Shown piece by piece: positions 8,076-16,976 of a stretch of 64,000 nt of DNA. This stretch comes from Microbulbifer sp. YPW16. GTDB lineage: Bacteria > Pseudomonadota > Gammaproteobacteria > Pseudomonadales > Cellvibrionaceae. The translations under genes and the position numbers were made by a program. The stretch's first letter is position 1. The number at the start of each line of letters is the position of its first letter. The stretch is taken from NCBI RefSeq assembly GCF_021290385.1, contig NZ_CP089928.1, positions 2,650,501 to 2,714,500 of the forward strand, in the 5' to 3' direction. The notes under the pieces were generated by a model, which was given only the letters and a program-made list of their open reading frames with translations, did no database searches and was not told where the DNA came from.

Positions 8076-9500
8076 CTAGGGGGCCAGCATATGGTCCTGC
8101 TTGCGTGCCTCGCGGCAGTAGGCAATCACCGCCTCCACCTGCTGCGCCGCCAGGCCGGTATAGGTGGTGGCATCGAACAGTGCGTCCAGTTGTTCGCCGC
8201 TGAACAGCGGGCCCAGGTCGTCGCTGCGCTCGATTGCCTGGCGCAGGGTGATGCCCTCGTCCATGGCGTCGGTGGCCAGCTCGTGCAGGCGGGCATTGGC
8301 GGTGGTCTTGCCAATCTTGTCCGCCAGGGCAAAGGCCACCCGCTGGGACAGGATCATGCCGCCGGTCTTGTCCAGGTTGGCCCGCATGGCCTCCGGGTTC
8401 ACCTGCAGGTTGGACAGCAGGCCCCTGGCGTCCGCCAGCATCTCTTCCGCATCCAGCGAGATCTCTGCCAGCAGGCGGTTGGTGCGCGAGGTATTGTCCC
8501 GCTCGAACACATTGATCATGTCATCGGCAATGGTCTCCGCGGTGCGCGGGATGCGGCGGGCGTAGAACACCAGCGCCTCTGACTTGCTGGGGTTTTTCTT
8601 GTGCGGCATGGTGCTGCTGCCCACGGCAGTCTTGCGGCGAACCTCCAGGGTTTCGCCGATATCCGTCATCTGCAGCAGGAACAGCTCGTTGCCCACGCGC
8701 CCCAGCGAGCGGCTGATCATGGCCAGGGTACCGGCGTATTCGGCAATCACATCGCGCGCGCCGTGCCAGTCGTCCGCATAGGGTTCCTGCAATCCCAGGT
8801 GGCGGGCGAAGGCGCGTTCCACCTCGATACCCTTTTCACCCAGGCCCACGTAGCTGCCTACCGCACCCTTGAGGATGCCGGAGCGCAACAGGCGGCCATG
8901 CAGTTCCTTGAGCCGCTCGATGTTGCGGCGGTTTTCCCCCAGCCAGGTGCTCACCTTCTTGCCGAAGGTGATTGGCAGGGCGTGCTGGCCCAGGGTACGC
9001 CCGACCATCACGGTATTTTTGTGCTCATCCGCCAGGCGGATCATGATTGCTTCCAGTGCCCGCAGATCTTGCACCAGGGTGCGGGTGGCTTGCTCGAGCT
9101 GCAGCACCAGCGCGGTATCGTAGATATCCACCGTGGTTGCGCCGAAGTGCATATACTCGGCGGCCTTCGGGTCCATGGCCCGCTGCCAGACGTTCAGCAG
9201 TGCCACCATCCGGTGGCGCACCACGGCGTATTCACTGGCCAGGTCTTCCTGGGAGACATACTTCGTGCTGCCCTTCGCGGCCATCTCGGCCGCGGCCCAG
9301 TCGGGGATGATGTCCAGCTCGGCCTGGGCCGAGGCCAGCGCCACTTCGATATCCAGCACCTTCTGGGTCTTGTTTTCCGGCGAGAAAATTTCCTCGATGG
9401 ATAGGGGCGGACTGTCCGGGGCGGCAGTTGCGGCCAGGGCGGGGCAGGTGGCCAGCAGGCCAAGGGCGCTGGCGGCGAGGAATTGCTTGATGGATGCCAT
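8076..9500 (-). CDS. Exported fumarase/adenylosuccinate-lyase-family enzyme
   Basis: A 474-aa member of the superfamily that releases fumarate (or a related acid) by beta-elimination: adenylosuccinate lyase, argininosuccinate lyase, aspartase, CMLE. The signature SSTMPHKKNP, the HFGATTVDIYDT segment (an HFGxTSxD-like catalytic stretch) and TLGQHALPITFGKK are all present; they are closest to PurB/CMLE-type members. It carries a signal peptide (residues 1-23, ending PALA before ATA), which cytosolic PurB never has, so it should act in the periplasm. The start ATG at 9500 is preceded by AGAGGAG. It is followed upstream in the same direction by a dicarboxylate transporter and a TonB receptor. A plausible role is cleaving succinyl-purines or a similar compound outside the cytoplasm and passing fumarate to the transporter; the substrate is inferred. 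Confidence 0.85.
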   Translation of the reverse strand: MASIKQFLAASALGLLATCPALAATAAPDSPPLSIEEIFSPENKTQKVLDIEVALASAQAELDIIPDWAAAEMAAKGSTKYVSQEDLASEYAVVRHRMVALLNVWQRAMDPKAAEYMHFGATTVDIYDTALVLQLEQATRTLVQDLRALEAIMIRLADEHKNTVMVGRTLGQHALPITFGKKVSTWLGENRRNIERLKELHGRLLRSGILKGAVGSYVGLGEKGIEVERAFARHLGLQEPYADDWHGARDVIAEYAGTLAMISRSLGRVGNELFLLQMTDIGETLEVRRKTAVGSSTMPHKKNPSKSEALVFYARRIPRTAETIADDMINVFERDNTSRTNRLLAEISLDAEEMLADARGLLSNLQVNPEAMRANLDKTGGMILSQRVAFALADKIGKTTANARLHELATDAMDEGITLRQAIERSDDLGPLFSGEQLDALFDATTYTGLAAQQVEAVIAYCREARKQDHMLAP

Positions 9501-9545
9501 GGGTAGGGCTCCTCTTTTGTCTCCGGCTTTTTTGTCCAGCCGGGG

Positions 9546-9578
9546 GCGGGCACCGGGGAACAACACCCCGGCGCCCGC
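9546..9578 (-). terminator. Stem-loop between transporter and lyase genes
   Basis: GCGGGCACCGGGG and CCCCGGCGCCCGC pair over 13 positions with one mismatch around a 7-nt loop. It sits 5 nt beyond the transporter stop and 45 nt before the lyase start, with no T-run, so it may only partly separate the two genes. Confidence 0.5.
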
Positions 9579-9583
9579 AACGC

Positions 9584-11089
9584 TTACAGGCCCAGGACGC
9601 GCGGCGCCCACTGGGTGGCGACAATGGCCAGCAGTACCAGGCTGAGCAGGTTCAGTGTCACACCGGCGCGCACCATCTGCGGAATCGTCAGCATGCCCGA
9701 GGCATAGACGATGGCGTTCGGCGGCGTGGCCACCGGCAGCATGAATGCACAGCTGGCGGCCAGCGTGATCGGCACGCACAGCAGCAGCGGGGAAATATCG
9801 GCCTGCACCGCGATGGCGGCCACCGCCGGCAGGAAGGTGGCGGTGGTGGCCAGGTTACTGGTGAGCTCGGTGAGGAAAATCACCAGCCCGGTGGCTGCCA
9901 CCACCAGCGCAATCACACCGATCGCCGACACCAGCGACAGGCTCTCGCCCAGCCAGGCCGCCAGGCCGGAGGCGGACACCTGTGAGGCCAGGGCCAGGCC
10001 GCCACCAAACAGCACCAGCACGCCCCAGGGCAGCCGGCTGACGTCCTGCCAGGTCATCAGTTGCTCCTGCCTGGAGTCACCGCTCGGCACCAGGAACAGC
10101 AGCATGGCCGCGGCCATGGCGATGCCGGCGTCCGAGAGCCCCTCGAGGCCGAAAGCCGATGACAGCGGGCGGCGCAGCATCCACGCCAGTACCACCAGCG
10201 CAAAGATGATGGCGACCCTTGCCTCGGGTTTGGAGATCGGGCCCAGCTCGGCTTTCAGTTCCTGCAGGTGCGCCTTTACCTCGGCGTTTTCCGGGATCTC
10301 CACCCGGTAGACCCAGCGGGTCAGCAGCAGCCAGCCCAGCGGCAGCAGCACGGCGGCCACCGGTACGCCGATCAGCATCCAGCGGGCAAAGCCGATCTCG
10401 ATACCGTAGTTATCGGCCAGGAACGCGGCCAGCAGCGCGTTGGGCGGGGTGCCCACCAGGGTTGCCAGCCCGCCGATGGTGGCGGCGTAGGCCAGCGCCA
10501 GCAGCATGGCGGTCTGGAAGTGCGAGCGGGCGCGCTCAGACAGCCCCTCCACATTTTCCACAATGATCGCCGTCACCGAGATGGCGATGGGGAACAGCAT
10601 CATGGTGGTGGAGGTGTTGGTCATCCACATGGACAGCAGGGCCGCCACCAGCATGAAACCGCCGATCATGCGCCGGCCGTCGGTGCCGGTGCGGCTCAGG
10701 ATCATCAGCGCGATGCGCTTGTGCAGGTTCCAGCGCTCCACCGCCAGGGCCAGCACAAAGGCACCCATAAACAGGTAGATGATCGGGTTGGCGTAGGGGG
10801 CCGTGGCCTCCTTCATGGTGCTGATGCCCACCAGCTGGAAAGTGGCAATGGGCAGCAGCGCGGTCACGGGCACGGGGACCGCCTCGGTGGCCCACCAGGC
10901 CGCCATCCACAGGCCGATGGCCGCCACCTTCCAGGCCACCGGGTTCATGGTGGTCTGCACGTCGGCGAACAGCATCATCAGCACAAACAGTGCCGGCCCC
11001 AGCAGCAGCCCGATGCCCTGGTAGCCGGGGCGCTGGATGCCGGCGCCACTGCCGGGCTGGGAATGGGCAAGGTCGGGAGTATTGCTCAT
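9584..11089 (-). CDS. DASS-family (SLC13) sodium/dicarboxylate symporter
   Basis: A 501-aa inner-membrane protein with about 11-12 hydrophobic segments. It carries both SNT-type substrate/sodium motifs of the DASS family (MWMTNTSTT near residue 153 and LTELTSNLATT near 405), and the paired GTPPNA and ATPPNAIVYASG elements that follow them. Family members import C4 dicarboxylates such as succinate, fumarate or malate with sodium. The start ATG follows CCCGAGGTAAATTCG. It lies between an exported lyase of the fumarate-releasing superfamily and a TonB receptor, so uptake of the lyase product is a sensible hypothesis. All three read leftward and are separated by hairpins. Confidence 0.92.
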   Translation of the reverse strand: MSNTPDLAHSQPGSGAGIQRPGYQGIGLLLGPALFVLMMLFADVQTTMNPVAWKVAAIGLWMAAWWATEAVPVPVTALLPIATFQLVGISTMKEATAPYANPIIYLFMGAFVLALAVERWNLHKRIALMILSRTGTDGRRMIGGFMLVAALLSMWMTNTSTTMMLFPIAISVTAIIVENVEGLSERARSHFQTAMLLALAYAATIGGLATLVGTPPNALLAAFLADNYGIEIGFARWMLIGVPVAAVLLPLGWLLLTRWVYRVEIPENAEVKAHLQELKAELGPISKPEARVAIIFALVVLAWMLRRPLSSAFGLEGLSDAGIAMAAAMLLFLVPSGDSRQEQLMTWQDVSRLPWGVLVLFGGGLALASQVSASGLAAWLGESLSLVSAIGVIALVVAATGLVIFLTELTSNLATTATFLPAVAAIAVQADISPLLLCVPITLAASCAFMLPVATPPNAIVYASGMLTIPQMVRAGVTLNLLSLVLLAIVATQWAPRVLGL

Positions 11090-11124
11090 CGAATTTACCT
11101 CGGGAATATGCGCGAATTGGCGGG

Positions 11125-11161
11125 GCCGGTTTCCCGCAATAGTGCACTGCGGGAAACCGGC
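11125..11161 (-). terminator. Perfect 14-bp stem-loop after TonB receptor
   Basis: GCCGGTTTCCCGCA (11125-11138) and TGCGGGAAACCGGC (11148-11161) pair perfectly around a 9-nt loop, 15 nt past the receptor stop codon and 36 nt before the transporter start. There is no T-run. Like the other hairpins of this cluster it may stabilise transcript ends rather than stop polymerase fully. Confidence 0.55.
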
Positions 11162-11176
11162 TTGCCAGTGCCTGGC

Positions 11177-14107
11177 TTAGAAGCTGGACTTCAGGCTCAG
11201 GTAGTAATAGCGGCCGTAGTCGCTGTGGGCATCGGAGAAGTAACCGAAGTAGCGGTCGGCCAGCGGCGCGCGCTCGTCGGTCAGGTTCTTGACCCCGAAG
11301 CGCACACGGTTGCTCGCGCCGGCGTAGTCGAAGCGATAGTCGACGGTGGCATCGTAGGTGGTCATCGACGGGATGACGTAGCGGGTACCGTCTTCCAGGG
11401 TCAGGGAATCCTGGTAGAAGTCGCCGATCCGGAAGCCGCTCAGGGACGCACCGAACTGGTCGTAACGCCAGTTCAGCTGCACCGAGTGGCGCTCTTCCTG
11501 GTTGCCGTTCTTGCCGATCAGGTCGGCAAAGCCGGCGACCGGGTAGTTGACCGGGATATCGCCGTTCTGCTGCGCCTGCACCAGTACTGCCGCATCGCCA
11601 CCGGCATCCTGCTCGAACTGGGTGGTGAACGAGCCGTTGTACTTCAGGCCGAACTCACCGATATCGGTGTACAGGTCGTAGTAGATGCCCACGTCGTAGC
11701 CGGCCAGGGTGCGGGTGTCCAGGTTGGCATAGCGGTCGTTCACCGAGTCGATGCTGCCCGCGGCACAGATACCGGCGGCCTCGTAGAAGCCCGCCTCGTC
11801 GGGATCCACCTCACCGCGGCTCACCGCCGTGTTGCCCACCGAGCCGCAGTTGGCGGTGCCGTTCTGCAGGCGGTAGTACAGGTCCAGCAGGGTGTGGTTT
11901 TCCTCACCGAACAGGCCGATGGTGTCTTCCTTCTCGATGGACCAGTAATCCACGGTCACGGTCAGGCTGTCCAGCGGGGTGAACACCAGGCCCAGCGAGG
12001 TGTTGGTGGACTGCTCGGCTTCCAGTTCATCGCTGCCCTGGGCAATACGCTGGATCGAGTAGCTGCAGTCGAGCACATCCTGGTCCGGGTCGCCGCCGTT
12101 CTCGGCCGCATAGACGCAGGCCCAGTCGGTGGTGGAGCTGTTGCGGGCGATGATCTCCTCGTTGATGGTGACCAGGTTCGGTGCGCGGAACGCCTCGGAC
12201 CAGGAACCGCGCAGCAGCAGCTGCTCAACCGGGCGGTAGCCGAAGGCCACCTTGCCCACGGTGGCATCGCCGAAATCGGAGAAGTCCTCGTGGCGCAGCG
12301 CCAGCTGCATGTCGAAGTTATCGAATACCGGCACCTGCAGCTCGCCGAACAGGGAGGTGACAGTGCGCTCGCCGCTGTTGTCCGGGGTCGGGCTGGAGTT
12401 CACCACGTCGGAGACAAACGGATAGGTATCGCCGTCCTGGTCGGTGAACTGGATGGTGCCGTCGAGGCGGTCATCGCGGTCGTCGACGAAGGATTCCTCG
12501 CGGATCTCGAAGCCCGCCAGCGCCGCCACCGGACCGGCCGGCAGGCTGAACAGGCCATTGTTGGAGAACTTCACGTCGAAGCTCTTCAGTTCGCTCTCGC
12601 TGTCGCGGCGCACATCGATCAGCGCGCGCTCGATATTGCTGTCCACGCCACCGCTCAGCGGGTTGTAGGCTGCCTCGGTGGTATCGTTGAGGGCTTCCTG
12701 CATCAGGGTGTTGGACACGCGGTTGCGGGTCACGTCAGTTTTCTCGTCGCGGTTCCACAGTACCGCGGTTTCCCATTCCCAGTCCCCCAGGTCGCCGCGC
12801 AGGCCCTGCAGCAGGCGGAAGTTGTCGCCGTCGTTCTCGACGATGCGCGGCAGCTCCGCAAAGCGGTAGTTGTCGAGGATGAAGTCCTCGCCGAACGGGT
12901 TGTAGGGGTTTTCCGCCGGGAACAGCAGCTCCGAGGTGGAGAAGGAAGCGGTCGGGTGGCGGGACATGGTGGTGGCAGAGCGGTACAGGCCGAACTCCGA
13001 GAAGCTCTCCATGCCGTTGCCCAGGTCGTGGTTCAGGAATACGAACAGGTTGCTGCGCTCCAGCTCCGAGCTCACATCGCGGAACTCGTTCAGGTTGTAG
13101 CGCTCGGTGCCCTGGCCGTCGACCGCGCCGCACACATACTGGTTGATGGCGTATTCGCAGCGCTCGTCACCCACCGGGTAGGTCTCCAGCTCGCCGCGGC
13201 TGTCGGTAATGCCGTCGATGCTGCCGCTGGGCATATCCAGCTGCGGGTACAGCGAGTTGGCGCTGTTGTTGCGGAACGCGGTGTCGTCGAACCAGGGGGA
13301 GTTTTCCGGGATACGCTCGCGCAGGTCGGCGTCGGCCCAGCGCGGGTCCTCGGAAGCGGCGATGCGGTCGCGCTGGTAGTGGCTGAAGAAGGCGCTCACA
13401 TTGGTGCGGCCCTCGTTGAAGGTTTCGCCCCACTCGATGCTCAGCTTCTGCGTATCGCGCTCGAAGTTGTCGAACTCGGAATGCTTGACCGACACGCTGA
13501 AACCGTCGAAGTCGCTCTTCAGCACACTGTTGACCACACCCGCCACCGCATCGGCACCGTAAATCGCCGAGGCGCCGTCGCGCAGTACTTCCACACGCTG
13601 CAGGCCGGCGGTGGGCAGGATATTGGAGTTCACGGTGGTGACCGGCACAAAGCTGCCGCCCACTTCCTCGGTCTGGTAGGCCGCGGAATTCACCACCCGG
13701 CGGCCGTTCAGCAGCACCAGGGTATTGCCGGTGCCCAGGTTGCGCAGGTTGAAAGCGCCAATGTCGCCGCGCGCGGAGTTCACGCCACCGCTGATGTTCT
13801 CGGCTTCGTTGAAGTAGTTCTGCCCGTTTTCCGGGATCAGGGCCAGCAACTCATCGCCGGAGTCGACCCCCAGTGTCTCGATATCCTCGGCATTGATCAC
13901 GGATACCGCCAGGGCATCATTGATCTGGGCACCCTTGATCTGGGTACCCACCACCGTTACCTCTTCCAGTGACTGGTTTTCGGTTGCCGCTGTGGTGTCG
14001 TCACTCGCCTGGCCCTGGATGGCCAGTGCCAGCGGGCTCATCAGCATGCCGGACAGCAGCGCCAGTGATCTTTTGCTGCGGAGTTCTCTCATCGCTTTTC
14101 TGCTCAT
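11177..14107 (-). CDS. Large TonB-dependent receptor
   Basis: A 976-aa outer-membrane receptor. It has a basic N-terminus and a signal peptide (to about residue 30), a TonB box EEVTVVG near 47-53, a plug domain with LNGRRVVNSAAYQTEEVGG and EVLRDGASAIYGADAVAGVVN, and a long barrel ending in Phe. This subtype (oar-like, about 900-1000 aa, with YGxDAVAGVVN) is common in marine gammaproteobacteria. The start is decided by the ribosome site: AAGGGA directly abuts the ATG at 14116, leaving no spacer, but stands about 10 nt before the ATG at 14107. No STN domain is present. The ECF sigma/anti-sigma pair transcribed just upstream in the same direction may control it, though not through receptor signalling. 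Substrate unknown; the neighbours suggest purine derivatives or C4 acids. Confidence 0.92.
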   Translation of the reverse strand: MSRKAMRELRSKRSLALLSGMLMSPLALAIQGQASDDTTAATENQSLEEVTVVGTQIKGAQINDALAVSVINAEDIETLGVDSGDELLALIPENGQNYFNEAENISGGVNSARGDIGAFNLRNLGTGNTLVLLNGRRVVNSAAYQTEEVGGSFVPVTTVNSNILPTAGLQRVEVLRDGASAIYGADAVAGVVNSVLKSDFDGFSVSVKHSEFDNFERDTQKLSIEWGETFNEGRTNVSAFFSHYQRDRIAASEDPRWADADLRERIPENSPWFDDTAFRNNSANSLYPQLDMPSGSIDGITDSRGELETYPVGDERCEYAINQYVCGAVDGQGTERYNLNEFRDVSSELERSNLFVFLNHDLGNGMESFSEFGLYRSATTMSRHPTASFSTSELLFPAENPYNPFGEDFILDNYRFAELPRIVENDGDNFRLLQGLRGDLGDWEWETAVLWNRDEKTDVTRNRVSNTLMQEALNDTTEAAYNPLSGGVDSNIERALIDVRRDSESELKSFDVKFSNNGLFSLPAGPVAALAGFEIREESFVDDRDDRLDGTIQFTDQDGDTYPFVSDVVNSSPTPDNSGERTVTSLFGELQVPVFDNFDMQLALRHEDFSDFGDATVGKVAFGYRPVEQLLLRGSWSEAFRAPNLVTINEEIIARNSSTTDWACVYAAENGGDPDQDVLDCSYSIQRIAQGSDELEAEQSTNTSLGLVFTPLDSLTVTVDYWSIEKEDTIGLFGEENHTLLDLYYRLQNGTANCGSVGNTAVSRGEVDPDEAGFYEAAGICAAGSIDSVNDRYANLDTRTLAGYDVGIYYDLYTDIGEFGLKYNGSFTTQFEQDAGGDAAVLVQAQQNGDIPVNYPVAGFADLIGKNGNQEERHSVQLNWRYDQFGASLSGFRIGDFYQDSLTLEDGTRYVIPSMTTYDATVDYRFDYAGASNRVRFGVKNLTDERAPLADRYFGYFSDAHSDYGRYYYLSLKSSF

Positions 14108-14246
14108 GGTTGGCATTCCCTTATTGTTTGAATTGGGATCTTGTTAGAGTCGCGTGCAGGCCGGGACTGGCCCGGCAGAATTACCTCTAACTGGCTCAAC
14201 GCATGGGCAGGCAAAATCCCCTAACGGGATAATGAAAAAAAGTTGG

Positions 14247-14735
14247 TCAATCGGCGCTGATCAGGTTTTGCTCAATTGACGGCGGCTGGGCGTAGTGGGC
14301 CGGTGCCGGTTCGGCGGACTGCCGGGGCTGGGAGGCGGGAGACTGGCCCAGGGAGAGGACCAGGCCGATGGCGATCAATGCCATGGCCACCACCGGTTGC
14401 CATTGCTGGCGGAATGATGGCGCGCTGGCGGCAGCGGCAGTGTCTGCTGGCGGTGCCGAAGGGGAGGGGGCCCGGGGTGTCGCGGGCTGCGGGAACAGCA
14501 GTACCCGGGGTGCATCGATCCGGGCGCGCACTGTGGACAGGGTGGCGGCGCGGGCGTACAGCTGCGACAGCTCATCGAAGGCCCAGCGGTGCGTCGGGTC
14601 CGCGTCCAGCCACCTGGACAGGCGCTGGCGCTCGTCGAGCGAGACATGGTCGGCGTCCAGGCGCGCGAGCCAGGCCGATGCCTGCTCCTGCACCTCGTCG
14701 GGGATGCCGATACAGAGCCACTCATCCAGCTGCAA
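14247..14735 (-). CDS. Minimal FecR-like anti-sigma factor
   Basis: Predicted 162-aa partner of the upstream ECF sigma factor. The start is taken as TTG at 14735, because AGGGAGG stands 6 nt upstream and the gene then overlaps the sigma stop codon by 14 bp, typical of translational coupling. Residues 1-65 match the cytoplasmic DUF4880 part of FecR (ASAWLARLDADHVSLDERQRL, then RWLDADPTHRWAFDELSQLY). A Pro/Ala-rich linker leads to one membrane helix at about 113-130. Only about 32 residues follow, so the whole periplasmic FecR domain that normally senses the receptor is missing. It is not obviously broken, since the frame is clean and the tail polar. Either it is a reduced anti-sigma that senses something else, or a secondary truncation. 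Confidence 0.75.
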   Translation of the reverse strand: MQLDEWLCIGIPDEVQEQASAWLARLDADHVSLDERQRLSRWLDADPTHRWAFDELSQLYARAATLSTVRARIDAPRVLLFPQPATPRAPSPSAPPADTAAAASAPSFRQQWQPVVAMALIAIGLVLSLGQSPASQPRQSAEPAPAHYAQPPSIEQNLISAD

Positions 14736-15363
14736 CTTTTCCCTCCCTGGCCGGTACCTGTTGGGTATTGATGGTTTCACCAGTAGCCTGATGCAAACCG
14801 CCTGCCACAATATGGTTGCGGCACAGGCGCATGCCCCGCGCCAGGTGATTTTCCACCGTCTTGGTGGAAATGCCCAGCACCTCGGCGATCTGCCCGTGGC
14901 TGAGGCCATCGATCTTGCGCATCACGAACACCTGCCGGCATTTCAGGGGCAGGGCATTGATGGCCGCCAGCAGCGCCCCCTGTTCCTGTTCCCGGCTGAT
15001 GCGGCTCTCCACCGCCTCGTGGTGCGCCGGCATGGCCAGCTGCACCTGCGCACCCCGCTCCTCCACCACCTTCTGGTGCCGCAGGCGGCTGATGGCCTCG
15101 TTGCGGGCCACCCGGTAAAGGAAGGCGCGCGGTTCCGGCGCCCGGTCTTCCCGCAGTGCCAGCAGCAGTTTCAGGTAGGCCTCCTGTAGTACCTCCTCCG
15201 CCTGGGCGGGTTCCAGCATGCGGCGCAGGCTGGTCAGCAGCGGCTCGCGGGTTTCCGCGTGAATACCATTGAACAATTGCTCGACGTCCGGCGCCTGCCG
15301 GGACGCGGGCTTGCCGCCGGAAAACGGATTGAGCAGGAACCTGGACAGGAAACTTTTCGACAT
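14722..15363 (-). CDS. FecI-type ECF sigma factor
   Basis: A 213-aa RNA polymerase sigma-70 factor of the ECF/FecI group. Region 2 is visible in EEVLQEAYLKLLLAL and PRAFLYRVARNEAISRLR, and region 4 in ALPLKCRQVFVMRKIDGLSHG followed by IAEVLGISTKTVENHLARGM (helix-turn-helix). It is followed at once, with a 14-bp overlap, by the minimal anti-sigma gene. The likely target is the TonB receptor downstream and perhaps the transporter and lyase. The ATG at 15363 is chosen over longer upstream frames because AAAAGG lies 5-6 nt before it and the extra upstream residues have no sigma similarity. Confidence 0.88.
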   Translation of the reverse strand: MSKSFLSRFLLNPFSGGKPASRQAPDVEQLFNGIHAETREPLLTSLRRMLEPAQAEEVLQEAYLKLLLALREDRAPEPRAFLYRVARNEAISRLRHQKVVEERGAQVQLAMPAHHEAVESRISREQEQGALLAAINALPLKCRQVFVMRKIDGLSHGQIAEVLGISTKTVENHLARGMRLCRNHIVAGGLHQATGETINTQQVPAREGKVAAG

Positions 15364-15507
15364 GGGCGCCTTTTCATTTTTATAGTATCGGAGCGCGCAC
15401 CAGCGCTGGTATCGCCGGATAGTAGCATGCTGGCTGGCGGGGATTGTAGATATCCACAAGCCGATCTGTGGACAGAAACTGGTCACCGGTCGAAAGGGAA
15501 CCACAAG

Positions 15508-16314
15508 ATGAAGTATGTACTTACACTCCTGCTGGCCCTGTCACTGTGGGGGTGTGGTTCCCCGGCAACGGCACCGGCCGCGCCCGATCGGGCCGCCGCC
15601 CCGGCTATGGCCGCGCCGCTGCAGCGCGCCATGGTGGCGCCGTCGCTGGTGTACCGCGCCATCGAGGTGCAGCAACAGCTGGACGCCCGCGAGGGCCAGC
15701 CGCACGCGGCGGGCGAACCCTGGTTCCGGGTGGTGCCCGGGCGCATCCCGGTGGTGATCACCGCTCCCCACGCCACCCGGCCGCTGCGCAACGGCAAGCG
15801 GCGCTTCTCCGATGGCGGCGGCACCGCCGCACTGGCGCTGGCGCTGGCCGAGCTCACCGGCGCCCATGTGGTCTACACCACCGAAGAGGGGCCGTCCGAC
15901 CCCAATTACCACGACGACAACGCCTTCAAGCGCGAGCTGGCAGGCCTGGTGCGCGAACTACAGCCGCGCTATGTGCTGGATATCCACGGCAGCCACGCCT
16001 TCCGCCCCTACGATATCGACCTGGGCACCATGCACGGCGAATCCCTGTTGGGGCAGGACCACCTGCAACAGGGCCTGGTCACCAGCCTGCGCAGCGAGGG
16101 TATCCTGAATATTTCCGGCAATTATTTTGCCGCGGCAAAAAACCAGACCATCACCAAGTTTGTCGCCGCCCTGGGGGTGCCCGCCATCCAGGTGGAGGTG
16201 AACACCACCTACCTGTCGCCGTCCGCCGGCAAGATCGAGGCGCAGCGCTTCAGCCAGCTGGCCCAGGCCATGGCCAGGTTTATCGAGTCGGGTTGGAAGC
16301 GGCCGCGGGGGTAA
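15508..16314 (+). CDS. N-formylglutamate amidohydrolase-like lipoprotein
   Basis: A 268-aa exported protein beginning with a short signal peptide ending in lipobox LWGC (Cys16), so probably membrane-anchored in the periplasm. The catalytic part resembles the N-formylglutamate amidohydrolase/zinc carboxypeptidase-like fold: PHATRPLRNGKRRFSDGGG near 89-107, VLDIHGSHAFRPYDIDLGT near 156-174 with the DxHG metal motif, and AIQVEVNTTYLSP near 230-242 with the catalytic Glu. AAAGGGAA precedes the ATG. It is transcribed away from the sigma gene, with about 145 bp between them that must hold both promoters. The substrate is unknown; extracytoplasmic members may act on amide-linked amino acids rather than formylglutamate. 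Confidence 0.75.
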   Translation: MKYVLTLLLALSLWGCGSPATAPAAPDRAAAPAMAAPLQRAMVAPSLVYRAIEVQQQLDAREGQPHAAGEPWFRVVPGRIPVVITAPHATRPLRNGKRRFSDGGGTAALALALAELTGAHVVYTTEEGPSDPNYHDDNAFKRELAGLVRELQPRYVLDIHGSHAFRPYDIDLGTMHGESLLGQDHLQQGLVTSLRSEGILNISGNYFAAAKNQTITKFVAALGVPAIQVEVNTTYLSPSAGKIEAQRFSQLAQAMARFIESGWKRPRG

Positions 16315-16338
16315 CCGGACAGGGCGCCCGGGCTGCGG

Positions 16339-16932
16339 TTACAGTTCGTCCCGGGTCAGGCGCTGGTCCATCGCCGGCGGCTTATAGTCGTTCATCCTCG
16401 CCAGCAGGCCGGCGGGGGTGTCCGCCTCCAGCAGCATATTGCGGTACTGCGGCTGCAGCAGCTGTTCATTGACGCAGTGATCCAGGAAGCTGGCCAGGTG
16501 GCGGAAGTAGCCGGCCACGTCCAGCAGGCCGCAGGGTTTGCGGTGGAAGCCCAGTTGCGCCCAGGTGAGGATCTCGAACAGTTCTTCCAAGGTGCCCAGG
16601 CCGCCGGGCAGGGCGATAAAGCCATCGGAGAGCTGCTCCATCATCGCCTTGCGCTCGTGCATGGAGCCCACCACATGCATCTGGGTGACACTGGGGTGGG
16701 GCACCTCGCGCACCGCCAGGGCCTCGGGGATCACGCCGGTCACGCGGCCGCCGCCGGCCAGCACCGCATCGGCCACCGCGCCCATCACGCCGATACTGGC
16801 CCCGCCGTACACCAGCCCGATATCCCGCGCCACCAGCTCCGCCGCCAGCGCCTCGGCCGCCTGGCGGTACTCGGGCAGGCGCCCGGGGCTGGAACCGCAG
16901 TACACACAGATATTCTTCATGCTTTTATTCAT
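16339..16932 (-). CDS. LOG-family (TIGR00730) nucleotide phosphoribohydrolase
   Basis: A 197-aa Rossmann-fold protein of the LOG/YgdH-like family. The family motif PGGLGTLEELFEILTWAQLG is intact, including the catalytic Arg-region equivalent EALAVREVPH and the Glu of GTxxE. The N-terminus reads ICVYCGSSPGRLPEY. Members remove the base from purine 5'-monophosphates; plant-type members make free cytokinins, and bacterial ones are probably nucleotide housekeeping enzymes. It converges with the lipoprotein gene 24 bp away. A second ATG at 16920 would shorten it by four residues. Confidence 0.88.
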   Translation of the reverse strand: MNKSMKNICVYCGSSPGRLPEYRQAAEALAAELVARDIGLVYGGASIGVMGAVADAVLAGGGRVTGVIPEALAVREVPHPSVTQMHVVGSMHERKAMMEQLSDGFIALPGGLGTLEELFEILTWAQLGFHRKPCGLLDVAGYFRHLASFLDHCVNEQLLQPQYRNMLLEADTPAGLLARMNDYKPPAMDQRLTRDEL

Positions 16933-16976
16933 TCCCCGTTGGTGGATTGGGCACTGCGCCTATTGTGCCCGCATCC

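Noticed and set aside
10268..13972. 1234-codon open frame on the plus strand
   Set aside because: Antisense to the TonB receptor and transporter; low-complexity Val/Gly/Gln/His-rich product typical of mirror frames in GC-rich DNA, no ribosome site.
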